A stretch of 64,000 nucleotides of DNA. It comes from Gillisia sp. Hel_I_86 (GTDB taxonomy: Bacteria > Bacteroidota > Bacteroidia > Flavobacteriales > Flavobacteriaceae). The translations under genes were made by a program, and so were the position numbers. The notes under the pieces are model-generated. The model saw nothing but the letters and a program-made list of their open reading frames with translations. It did not search any database and was not told where the DNA came from. Shown here in pieces: positions 53,531 to 61,051 of the stretch (its first letter is position 1; every line of letters starts with the position of its first letter). Where the stretch lies: contig NZ_VISE01000001.1 in NCBI RefSeq assembly GCF_007827275.1, forward strand, positions 1,116,001-1,180,000, given 5' to 3'.

Positions 53531-54904
53531 ATCCGAAAGTTTTTGAATTTAAGCAAATTTTCCGTGTGAAGGCCTTTGGATAGGCTTGCAACTTATCTGT
53601 TCCATGAAAATAAGTCTGGTTTTTCCCCGACATGAAGTTGGGTTTGTCCCCTTATCCTTTTTGCCCCTTCCCCCACCATATTGCAGGCGTAATCCAGGGT
53701 CAGGTAAAAACACAGGCAGATCCTGATTTTTTCCACAAAATTCGAAAATGCCTGTGCTTTTTTGGCTATTGTTCTCTTAATAATTTGGAGCAGCAAATAC
53801 GTTATTAGTGCGATATATATTTGTGATTTTACTGCATTCTCACTGGTCCCAAGGAACGTCTTTATCTGGAGGTTTTGTTTTATCGCCTTAAAAAACAACT
53901 CGATATCCCATCTTTTTTTATAAAGGTCTGCAATGGTCCTGGCACTCCAATCCAAGTTGTTGGTGATTATTTCTATTACCTTGTTCTCGTCCTGCTTATA
54001 AACGTGCACCAATCGGAGATAGTGTTGTGCAATACCCGTTTTCAACGCTTTATCGCTTGACAAAGTGATGATCTCATCTTTTAGAATATCCTGATCACTG
54101 TCTTCGGGGAGTTCCAATTCTTCCACGGTTTCATAAACTGTATTGGTCTTGATGCGGGTAACAAAAACATTTTCCGCCACGATCCTTTGTAGTATCAACG
54201 AAAAATCAAAATATGCCCTGTCCTCTACAATGACCGTTCCCTTGCGGAAGACGGATTGGGCCAGTCCTTTGCTGTCGTGGACTTTTGCCTGTGTTATATT
54301 GACCATATCGGGGATCATCAAGGCATCGTCCCAGCAGGTGTGTATTTTTATACCTCCTTTGGCTGTCCGAAACTTTGCCCAATCGAACATGGACAAACAC
54401 AGGCTGATAGTGGTGCTGTCGATCAGTTTTATGTCCCGGTCGTTGATTTCATTGATAATATTGGCTTGACCGTACTTTGTCAATAGCCGCCCATAGTGGG
54501 CCAATAACCTGTAATAGAGGGTCTCGAAGACTTTGTAACTGCGTTTTTTGTTCCCGTCGCTCATCGTGGAACGGGCAGGGCTTTGGGCTAGCCCCAAATC
54601 TGCAATAAAGGTCTCGCTCACACCAATTCCAGTGGAAATATCGCTAAGGGTATAGCATTTGTTCAGCTGTCCGAAAGTTTGGGCAACGAATTGATCGTAG
54701 GTCTTGTACCTGCTGCACCCCTTGTCTCCATTGTGCTCATCGGCACAACGCATGAGCATCCAGCGGGGACATAGATCGATTATTTGTCGAAGAAGGGGTT
54801 TGTTCGTATTTTTGGTGCGCCTGAAGAGTCCCATAAAAATTATTTTTTGTGTGCAAAACAAAAATAAGGGATCCTCAGGCTCTTTTAAATTTCAACTTTC
54901 GGAT
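53531..54904. mobile_element. IS4-family insertion sequence
   Basis: The ends ATCCGAAAGTTTTTGAATTTAA (first 20 from 53531) and AAATTTCAACTTTCGGAT (54887-54904) form imperfect inverted repeats around one long transposase. No matching target duplication is found at the two flanks, perhaps because of later rearrangement. Its right part is included in the 420-bp duplication caused by the neighbouring IS1634-family element. Confidence 0.8.
53593..54834 (-). CDS. IS4-family transposase
   Basis: From ATG 54834 it is 413 residues: MGLFRRTKNTNKPLLRQIID, the first D in DRDIKLIDSTTISLCL, IVEDRAYFDFSLI and the Y-(2)-R-(3)-E-(6)-K signature LYKKRWDIELFFKAIKQNL. This is a full-length IS4-type DDE transposase. 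It appears intact. A second, truncated copy of its first part is at 56627. Confidence 0.9.
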   Translation of the reverse strand: MGLFRRTKNTNKPLLRQIIDLCPRWMLMRCADEHNGDKGCSRYKTYDQFVAQTFGQLNKCYTLSDISTGIGVSETFIADLGLAQSPARSTMSDGNKKRSYKVFETLYYRLLAHYGRLLTKYGQANIINEINDRDIKLIDSTTISLCLSMFDWAKFRTAKGGIKIHTCWDDALMIPDMVNITQAKVHDSKGLAQSVFRKGTVIVEDRAYFDFSLILQRIVAENVFVTRIKTNTVYETVEELELPEDSDQDILKDEIITLSSDKALKTGIAQHYLRLVHVYKQDENKVIEIITNNLDWSARTIADLYKKRWDIELFFKAIKQNLQIKTFLGTSENAVKSQIYIALITYLLLQIIKRTIAKKAQAFSNFVEKIRICLCFYLTLDYACNMVGEGAKRIRGQTQLHVGEKPDLFSWNR

Positions 54905-54986
54905 AGTTGTGATCAAAATTCAACAATTTTCTTATGATGAAAATATTGGTATTATAGTTGAAGTGTAATTAAGCAATTATATATTT
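54567..54986. repeat. 420-bp direct repeat, left copy (long target-site duplication)
   Basis: Every base compared between 54567-54986 and 56627-57046 is identical at an offset of 2060. The repeat covers the 5' part of the IS4 transposase, the IS4 right end and 82 bp of flank. It abuts the left terminal repeat of the IS1634-family element exactly. Confidence 0.9.
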
Positions 54987-56626
54987 CCTGTCTTCCGCAC
55001 TTTTTAAAAATCAGCTTGGGATGCATTGATTTTACTGGAATGAATTTTGAAAATGGGTGTTGCAAGCCTATTTTTGAGGATGTTTTTAAGAAAATTAAAG
55101 AATCGTTCTGGTAGTATATCGGTACAAATTATTTCCAAAGAAAGAGGGAAATACAAGGTTGTTAAGTCTATTGGCAGCAGTAGCAATGAGCAGGAGATCC
55201 AAAAACTTGTTTTTCTGGGAAAGCAGGAAATAGAAAGACTGGAGGCTCAGGGAAAATTGTTTGTTTCAGAAAATGACATTGTTGTTGAGCAGTTATTTGA
55301 AGCTTTGGGCAATGCCAGTATTAAAACCGCGGGCCCGGAAATTATTTTTGGAAAAATATATGACGGCATCGGTTTTAATGAGATCAATGAAGATCTGTTT
55401 CGCCATTTGGTGATTGCCAGATTGGCCTTTCCTTTGAGCAAATTAAAGACTATTGAATACCTGTACCGGTTTCAAGGTGTAAGGCTGGATATAGATGCTG
55501 TATATCGTTTCCTGGACAAGCTCAATGACCGTTTAAAAACACAGGTTGAGCAGATTTCTTTTGCACATACTTTAAAAGTTCTTGGAGGTAAGATCAGTAT
55601 TGTCTTCTATGATATGACCACACTTTATTTTGAGGCCAGCGATGAGGATGATCTTAGAAAAGCAGGCTTCAGTAAGGATGGGAAGCATCAGAACCCCCAG
55701 ATCTTTCTTGGTTTGTTGGTGGGGCTTGGAGGCTATGCTATTAGCTATGATATTTTCGAAGGCAATATTTATGAAGGGCATACTTTGATTCCATTCATAG
55801 AAAAAACAACAGCAAAATTTAATTTGGAAAAACCTGTGATTGTTGCCGATGCTGGCTTATTGTCAAATTCCAACATCTTGGCCCTTGAAGAAAAAGGTTA
55901 CCAATATATCATTGGGGCAAGGTTAAAAAACGAACCAGAAAAAATAAAGAAACAGATACTGGCAAAAAAGCTTATCGATGGCCAGATGATCAAAATACCA
56001 AAGGCTGAAAAAACCCGTCTGATTGTTACCTATGCCAACAATCGAGCGGCAAAAGATGAGCACAACCGAAAAAGAGGATTGCAGCGCCTGGAAAAGCGGA
56101 TAAAGTCTGGAAAGCTCACCAAATCCAACATCAACAATAAGGGTTACAATAAATATTTAAAAATGCAGGGGGATGTGACCATTGAAATTGATTATGAAAA
56201 ATTCTGGAAAGACAACGCCTGGGATGGATTGAAAGGCTATGTAACCAATACAGAACTATCAGATAAACTCGTAGTCGAAAATTACAAAAATTTATGGCAT
56301 ATTGAAAAGGCCTTCAGAATGTCAAAGACCGATTTACGAATACGGCCCATTTACCACAGATTACGTCACCGGATCGAAGCCCATATCTGCATCTCATTTA
56401 CGGCTTACAGTATCTATAAGGAATTGGAAAGGTTGCTGCACACAGAAAACTCTACTATATCACTAAGAAAAGCAGCAGAACTCACACATAATATATATCA
56501 AATAACTTATACCCTTCCTGATTCTAAACACACTAAATCAAAGCTCCTGAAAATGGATGATCAGCAGGCAGAATTATATCAAATCATCGAGAAAAATTTC
56601 TAGGGTGTTGCAACGCTGAAGACAGG
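54987..56626. mobile_element. IS1634-family insertion sequence with very long target duplication
   Basis: The element is 1640 bp, bounded by CCTGTCTTCCGC (54987-54998) and the complementary end (GCTGAAGACAGG, 56615-56626). It carries one intact transposase. The flanks are the 420-bp identical direct repeats. IS1634 and its relatives (for example IS1549) are the insertion sequences known for long, variable target duplications, so the structure agrees with the family's behaviour. Confidence 0.88.
55047..56603 (+). CDS. IS1634-family transposase
   Basis: This 518-residue protein has the IS1634 layout: IVFYDMTTLYFEASDEDDLR (first D), GLLVGLGGYAISYDIFEGN, VIVADAGLLSNSN (second D) and the C-terminal NLWHIEKAFRMSKTDLRIRP with the catalytic Glu, then HRIEAHICISFTAY. 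It is full length and intact, so the element is probably recent and active. Confidence 0.92.
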   Translation: MKMGVASLFLRMFLRKLKNRSGSISVQIISKERGKYKVVKSIGSSSNEQEIQKLVFLGKQEIERLEAQGKLFVSENDIVVEQLFEALGNASIKTAGPEIIFGKIYDGIGFNEINEDLFRHLVIARLAFPLSKLKTIEYLYRFQGVRLDIDAVYRFLDKLNDRLKTQVEQISFAHTLKVLGGKISIVFYDMTTLYFEASDEDDLRKAGFSKDGKHQNPQIFLGLLVGLGGYAISYDIFEGNIYEGHTLIPFIEKTTAKFNLEKPVIVADAGLLSNSNILALEEKGYQYIIGARLKNEPEKIKKQILAKKLIDGQMIKIPKAEKTRLIVTYANNRAAKDEHNRKRGLQRLEKRIKSGKLTKSNINNKGYNKYLKMQGDVTIEIDYEKFWKDNAWDGLKGYVTNTELSDKLVVENYKNLWHIEKAFRMSKTDLRIRPIYHRLRHRIEAHICISFTAYSIYKELERLLHTENSTISLRKAAELTHNIYQITYTLPDSKHTKSKLLKMDDQQAELYQIIEKNF

Positions 56627-57046
56627 TGGAACGGGCAGGGCTTTGGGCTAGCCCCAAATCTGCAATAAAGGTCTCGCTCACACCAATTCCAGTGGAAATA
56701 TCGCTAAGGGTATAGCATTTGTTCAGCTGTCCGAAAGTTTGGGCAACGAATTGATCGTAGGTCTTGTACCTGCTGCACCCCTTGTCTCCATTGTGCTCAT
56801 CGGCACAACGCATGAGCATCCAGCGGGGACATAGATCGATTATTTGTCGAAGAAGGGGTTTGTTCGTATTTTTGGTGCGCCTGAAGAGTCCCATAAAAAT
56901 TATTTTTTGTGTGCAAAACAAAAATAAGGGATCCTCAGGCTCTTTTAAATTTCAACTTTCGGATAGTTGTGATCAAAATTCAACAATTTTCTTATGATGA
57001 AAATATTGGTATTATAGTTGAAGTGTAATTAAGCAATTATATATTT
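56627..57046 (-). pseudogene. Right copy of the 420-bp repeat with IS4 transposase 5' fragment
   Basis: It begins inside the IS4 transposase gene. The frame from ATG 56894 reads MGLFRRTKNTNKPLL and continues to GLAQSPARST, then runs into the IS1634 end. The piece is not a working IS; it exists only because of the duplication. Its right end carries the stop codon of the ImmA/IrrE gene (57037-57039). Confidence 0.88.
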
Positions 57047-57945
57047 TGTAAAATTACTTGAGTTTTGCTTTTATTCACTTCTCCTTTAGGGAAAATAAAT
57101 ACAAAAATATTAAAGGAGTTAAAGAAATATTGATAACTACAATCTAAATACTCGTCATTGATTGTTTCTAAAGAAATTTCCCCTTTTTTGTACTTTTGTC
57201 CAAATTTGAAATGACGAGCAAAATCCCACTTATATCCATACTCCTCTGGTAATTTAAGCTCCCCAATATCTCTGACAAATGATTGAGAGTGAAACAAATT
57301 TCGCTTGGAACAGATTGACCCATTACCCGCGTTTTTTTTAATTGGATTCAAAACAAGCAGAGCACATCTATTTTTCGACTTTAAAACATAATTTCGTAAA
57401 GAAGAGTGAACTGAAGAACCAAATTTTTTGGCCAAAGCCATAGCTGAATCAATTGACAGATTTAATTTATGCATTTCAGTCATAAATCTATCTTGCTGAA
57501 AAAGGGTAATTGAAGCAAAGTAATTGGCTTCAGCTTCGAATTGATCTTCAAAACTGGCTTTGAGGGTTTCATTGTCATCCAGAGCTAACATTATCTCATT
57601 TTGCCAAGGCAACAGGCCGTGACCAACTTCGTGAAGTTTAACGAAATTTTGTCTTCCCGTGGTTTGGCTCAAATCAACATAAATAACCTTTTCAGGTCTA
57701 AAAAATAGGCCTTTAATTTTCGATAAACCAGACTGTAAAATTTTGAAGCGATCCGCTGACTTATCTTTTAGTTTCTCGATAAAACTATAATCAACATTTC
57801 GGAGGTCTATCCCATTATCTATTGTCAATTCGGTATGTCCTAAAATATTATTGATAGGAGTTGGAAAAACATCAAAGCTTTTACTTTGTTTAAGAACTTC
57901 GTAAGATATTTTTTCGATGTCCTTCTTAGTCGTATCGTCAATCAT
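57037..57945 (-). CDS. ImmA/IrrE family metallopeptidase
   Basis: This 302-residue protein has the zinc protease motif HEVGH (105-109) in FVKLHEVGHGLLPW and a third-ligand region FEAEANYFAS (about 136-145), the ImmA/IrrE (DUF955) pattern. Such proteases cleave a partner XRE repressor when a stress signal arrives. The XRE gene is directly upstream with a 4-bp overlap, a typical pair. It is divergent from the ubiquitin-like operon, so it is the likely switch for that operon. The C-terminal half (about 190-302) is an extra domain of unknown role. Confidence 0.9.
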   Translation of the reverse strand: MIDDTTKKDIEKISYEVLKQSKSFDVFPTPINNILGHTELTIDNGIDLRNVDYSFIEKLKDKSADRFKILQSGLSKIKGLFFRPEKVIYVDLSQTTGRQNFVKLHEVGHGLLPWQNEIMLALDDNETLKASFEDQFEAEANYFASITLFQQDRFMTEMHKLNLSIDSAMALAKKFGSSVHSSLRNYVLKSKNRCALLVLNPIKKNAGNGSICSKRNLFHSQSFVRDIGELKLPEEYGYKWDFARHFKFGQKYKKGEISLETINDEYLDCSYQYFFNSFNIFVFIFPKGEVNKSKTQVILQNI

Positions 57946-58292
57946 ACTCGCTTGTGAGTTTTGACGAATTCTAAATATCTTAAAACTTCTTCCTTTTCAT
58001 CAAAAGTCATATCTTCAGAAGAAAAAGCTACTTTTTGGACAAAACTGTCATTGGCGGAATCTTTTTCTTCATTTTTCTTGTCAATTATTCCAGCACTACT
58101 TAGAAATGTTTTAAGAGGCACTCTATAAAGCGCGGACAATTTGTAAAGGATATTAGCTGAAGGATTTTTAATTTTTTCATTTTCCAATTGGCTGAGATAG
58201 GCATTGGAAATACCAGAATTATCCTCCACTTGTCTTAGGGTAAGACCAACATTTTTACGGGCTTCTTTTAAAGTAGCTCCAAGTGAATTCAT
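57942..58292 (-). CDS. XRE family repressor
   Basis: From ATG 58292 it is 116 residues with an HTH_3 domain (GATLKEARKNVGLTLRQVED, SGISNAYLSQLENEKIKNPS). The C-terminal part (FVQKVAFSSEDMTFDEKEEV) is a flexible tail that could be cut by the partner protease. The longer frame from 58316 adds MYIYKKFK, which overlaps the palindrome at 58301 and is less likely. Its stop overlaps the ImmA/IrrE start. Confidence 0.88.
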   Translation of the reverse strand: MNSLGATLKEARKNVGLTLRQVEDNSGISNAYLSQLENEKIKNPSANILYKLSALYRVPLKTFLSSAGIIDKKNEEKDSANDSFVQKVAFSSEDMTFDEKEEVLRYLEFVKTHKRV

Positions 58293-58300
58293 CTTGAATT

Positions 58301-58318
58301 TTTTGTAAATATACAAAA
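58301..58318. promoter_or_regulatory. Palindromic operator before the XRE gene
   Basis: TTTTGTA-AATA-TACAAAA is a perfect palindrome with 7-bp arms, ending 8 bp from the preferred XRE start. It fits an autorepressor site. The operon promoter lies 59 bp further on. Confidence 0.6.
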
Positions 58319-58376
58319 TATTGCTTGATAAAAATAGCGATAATCTAAACTGTTCTAATTTTATTTATAATTTTGC

Positions 58377-58406
58377 TTGATATAATTAGATTTATTCTTA
58401 TGTTTG
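58377..58406 (+). promoter_or_regulatory. Promoter of the ubiquitin-like operon
   Basis: TTG (58377-58379), a 19-nt spacer and TATGTTTG (58399-58406) match the Bacteroidota consensus (TTG, about 20 nt, TAnnTTTG) exactly. The first gene starts 26 bp downstream. A second -7-like TAATTTTG lies at 58368-58375. Confidence 0.65.
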
Positions 58407-58431
58407 CATCGTAATACTTAATCTTATTAAA

Positions 58432-58605
58432 ATGGCAAAAAATAAACCTGTTGGGGACAACGCTAGAAAAGGAGCTGTGAAACAACGTTCACAAACGCTT
58501 AACCCGAAAACAAACCTCTTCGTAAAAAGGAATACGGAAACGGGTAAATTTATGGATGTGAAAACAACCGGAGGAAAATTTAAAGGAGTTAGAAAAGAGA
58601 AATAA
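58432..58605 (+). CDS. 57-residue basic protein leading the ubiquitin-like operon
   Basis: The frame ATG to TAA encodes AKNKPVGDNARKGAVKQRSQ, then TLNPKTNLFVKRNTETGKFM and DVKTTGGKFKGVRKEK. It has 15 Lys and Arg residues and no hydrophobic core of note. It begins 26 bp after the promoter and ends 6 bp before the ubiquitin-like gene, so it is co-transcribed. The many lysines make it a possible conjugation target, a nucleic-acid binder or a structural helper. I do not recognise a family; the frame is supported by position, start and spacing. Confidence 0.65.
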   Translation: MAKNKPVGDNARKGAVKQRSQTLNPKTNLFVKRNTETGKFMDVKTTGGKFKGVRKEK

Positions 58606-58611
58606 TTAGAA

Positions 58612-58884
58612 ATGAAAAAAGAAAAAATTCAAATCAAAGTATTGATTGAGGGCGATAAGGCATTTAATGACGATTACAACCAAAATCAAAAAATTAAAGT
58701 TCTAATAAATAAAAGCTTGGCAAATCTGAAAATTGATTCAGATGGAAGAGAGCTAAAGAGAGAGGATGGCACCCCAATTTTGGATTGGGATAAAACTATT
58801 GAAGAAATTAATATTTCTGCAGGAGAATGTCTAAGATTTTTCAAAAAGGCTCCTAAACCAGACAGAGATAAGGGATTTGCATAA
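58612..58884 (+). CDS. Ubiquitin-like modifier protein (multiubiquitin-type domain)
   Basis: This 90-residue protein has a beta-grasp pattern: EKIQIKVLIEGDKAFNDDYN, then INKSLANLKIDSDGRELKRE, DWDKTIEEINISAGECLRFF and a short tail KKAPKPDRDKGFA. It resembles prokaryotic multiubiquitin/Ubl proteins of E1-E2-JAB operons. There is only one domain here. The C-terminus is not Gly-Gly but KGFA, so activation might need trimming after the glycine by the JAMM peptidase. The stop is 1 bp before the E2-E1 start. Confidence 0.8.
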   Translation: MKKEKIQIKVLIEGDKAFNDDYNQNQKIKVLINKSLANLKIDSDGRELKREDGTPILDWDKTIEEINISAGECLRFFKKAPKPDRDKGFA

Positions 58885-58885
58885 T

Positions 58886-60571
58886 ATGGATGTTTTTTAT
58901 TGGAATACGCATCCGGCTTATAAGAATTTATATGAGGCTGAACTTGGTTTACTAAAAAGGGGCTTGGGCGGTAAATTTAAATTATTAGAACTTCTTGAAC
59001 CCCCCAAATCTGAATTGAATAAAGTCAGTGTATTAGGATTACTCAAATTTGGCAATAGTTCTGAACAGCACGTTTTAGTTGTCTTCCCCACTAAATATCC
59101 GTATGCTCCTCCAAAAGTAAAGGCTGTATCATTAGCTTACACTCCTGATGGCACAACCGTATCTCAAATAATTCCCAAATTATTTGGAAAAGGAAATCAA
59201 TATAATGATGGCGCTTTATGCCTTTTTCAACAGGGCTTTTGGAATAGTAATGAACATAATGTGGGATGGTTATTAAGAAGAGCTCAAAAATGGCTGATAT
59301 CAGTCAATTCTCCTCAAGGCTTCAAGCCAGAAGAGATTGTTGAAGAGAACCCTTCCCCACTTCAAAACATTGGCCAAGTAATTATTCCGAAGGAAATCCA
59401 TATACCAAAAAATCTCAAAACTGGAGAATTTACATTAACACAATTCAAGCCTAACTATTATATTCTGGAACAAAATGTACTTAGTGAGCCTCCATTTTAT
59501 TTTCAATTAAACAAAGAAGTCTTTAGGTGGTATGGTTTTGAAAAACATCTAAGTTTCAAAAAGCTCTTTCCTGCTATTACTGCTCAAGCTTTCATCGATA
59601 TTTTTAAACAATATTTTGGCGAGAACCTTATTGAAAAAAGCCAAACCAGGAATGTTGCATTTTATTTACCCGGGGATGTCAATCCTTGGCACTTCTTTAA
59701 ATTGGTAATAACTGTAAATGGCCCTTCGGTCAACATTCAACCCAATTATTATATCGGAAGAAATGTCGCAAGTGAACTTTACCTGAGAACAAAAGATTTA
59801 TTTGACGATAAAATACTTTCAAAAAAGCGCATCACTATTATTGGTCTTGGCGCAATTGGAAGTGAGGTGGCATTATCCTTAGCCAAAAATGGCATAGGAC
59901 ATTTCAATCTTTTTGATAGCGATATCTTTGAAATTGGTAATTCAGTCAGACACGCAGCTGATTTGTTTTACATCGGGGAGGACAAAGTCAGCGTTATGAA
60001 ACGTTTGATACGAAGATCTAATCCTAATATTACAGTGAACAGTTACAAAACCGATATTCTAGATGATTCTGGACTGCTTGAGGAATCTCTTTCAAAAAGC
60101 GATTTGTGTATAGTACTTACTGCTGAAGAGTCAGTAGATTATTTAATCAACGATAGATACATAACTAATTTTGGTGTTCCCTTCGTTTTCGCTCGTGTAT
60201 CGGAAGGTGCTCTCTCCGGGTCTATTCAAGTAGTAAGTAACGATTCCGCTTGTTTGAGATGCCTTAGCTTAAGAGATAAAGATTTTTTGCCAACATCTTC
60301 TAAGAAAATAAGTTTTCAAGAACTGATGCCAGAGTATGGTAGTTGTTCGAATCCTGCCGTACCAGGCTCCGAAATAGATACGAAAGAAATTTCATTACAG
60401 GTCGCTAGGATTTCTTTACAACTCTTATTAAAAGACAAAAACAAAACGTATCCTGAATTAAAACATCGACAATTTTACTGGCACGGGCCTTTTGGTTCCG
60501 ATAGCAACGAGCCTTTTACTTGGGAACGCAGAAATTATAAAAAGCATCCAAAATGTTCCGTATGCAATTAG
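58886..60571 (+). CDS. E2-E1 fusion (ubiquitin-conjugating and -activating enzyme)
   Basis: From ATG 58886 it is 561 residues; an in-frame TTG at 58877 would overlap the upstream stop. Residues 1 to about 150 are an E2-like domain (YPYAPPKV 71-78, catalytic Cys112 in GALCLF). A middle segment (about 160-310) has no motif that I know. Residues about 315-561 are a ThiF/E1 domain with GLGAIG (320-325), D344/D346 in LFDSDIFE and GNSVRH (351-356). Likely zinc pairs are C456/C459 and C557/C560, leaving C487 (YGSCSNP) as the candidate E1 thioester cysteine. All catalytic parts are present. The fusion order resembles Cap2 of type II CBASS. Confidence 0.9.
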   Translation: MDVFYWNTHPAYKNLYEAELGLLKRGLGGKFKLLELLEPPKSELNKVSVLGLLKFGNSSEQHVLVVFPTKYPYAPPKVKAVSLAYTPDGTTVSQIIPKLFGKGNQYNDGALCLFQQGFWNSNEHNVGWLLRRAQKWLISVNSPQGFKPEEIVEENPSPLQNIGQVIIPKEIHIPKNLKTGEFTLTQFKPNYYILEQNVLSEPPFYFQLNKEVFRWYGFEKHLSFKKLFPAITAQAFIDIFKQYFGENLIEKSQTRNVAFYLPGDVNPWHFFKLVITVNGPSVNIQPNYYIGRNVASELYLRTKDLFDDKILSKKRITIIGLGAIGSEVALSLAKNGIGHFNLFDSDIFEIGNSVRHAADLFYIGEDKVSVMKRLIRRSNPNITVNSYKTDILDDSGLLEESLSKSDLCIVLTAEESVDYLINDRYITNFGVPFVFARVSEGALSGSIQVVSNDSACLRCLSLRDKDFLPTSSKKISFQELMPEYGSCSNPAVPGSEIDTKEISLQVARISLQLLLKDKNKTYPELKHRQFYWHGPFGSDSNEPFTWERRNYKKHPKCSVCN

Positions 60572-61032
60572 TAGATGTTTTATATCACAAATCAGTTCTG
60601 GAAGTATTTTCAAGTGAAATTGAAAAGTTCGGACTTATTGAAACTGGCGGAGTCTTATTAGGCTATAATCAAAACAATCAATTAATAATTACTAGAGCGA
60701 CAGATGGTGGGCCAAAAGCAATTCACGAAGATTTTTATTTCCAAGCGGATTCACACTACATAGATATGATTATCGATATGGAATATGCCAATTCTGATGG
60801 GAAAATTGGATATGTTGGTGAATGGCATTCTCACCCTCAGATTTATCCCACACCTAGTGAAGTCGATTTAAATTCACTGTTAGAGATAACTGAATCTTCA
60901 AAAACAACAAATATTCTTTTAATCATTGGTGCGGTTGACTTTGACAATACTAAATTTATAGACCAAACTATATCTATAATTAAAAAATTCAATGAAAACA
61001 AATTTTATTCTCTTAACCAAATTATTTTCTAA
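60553..61032 (+). CDS. JAMM/MPN (Mov34-type) isopeptidase
   Basis: This 159-residue protein has a perfect JAMM motif: HSHPQIYPTPSEVD (His92, His94, Ser102, Asp105), with the catalytic Glu in LIETGGVLLG (Glu30). JAMM peptidases in these operons remove or mature the ubiquitin-like protein. The gene overlaps the E2-E1 gene by 19 bp; an ATG at 60562 is a possible later start. It closes the operon and converges with the coupling-protein gene. Confidence 0.92.
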   Translation: MFRMQLVDVLYHKSVLEVFSSEIEKFGLIETGGVLLGYNQNNQLIITRATDGGPKAIHEDFYFQADSHYIDMIIDMEYANSDGKIGYVGEWHSHPQIYPTPSEVDLNSLLEITESSKTTNILLIIGAVDFDNTKFIDQTISIIKKFNENKFYSLNQIIF

Positions 61033-61051
61033 TAAAGGCTATTTTTTTCAG

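Noticed and set aside
53531-54904. Target-site duplication of the IS4 element
   Set aside because: Flanks ATTCATACTC and AGTTGTGATC do not match, so no duplication is claimed.
56627-56894. Separate second IS4 insertion
   Set aside because: The fragment begins exactly at the IS1634 end and is the same as the left flank, so it is a target duplication and not a new insertion.
58293-58316. Upstream start of the XRE repressor (MYIYKKFK)
   Set aside because: It would lie inside the palindromic operator; the start at 58292 gives a standard HTH N-terminus.
58877-58885. TTG start for the E2-E1 gene
   Set aside because: An ATG at 58886 directly follows the Ubl stop and is the more likely initiator.
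57037-61032. Type II CBASS operon
   Set aside because: An E2-E1 fusion and a JAMM peptidase are present, but no CD-NTase or effector gene is found; instead there is a Ubl gene.
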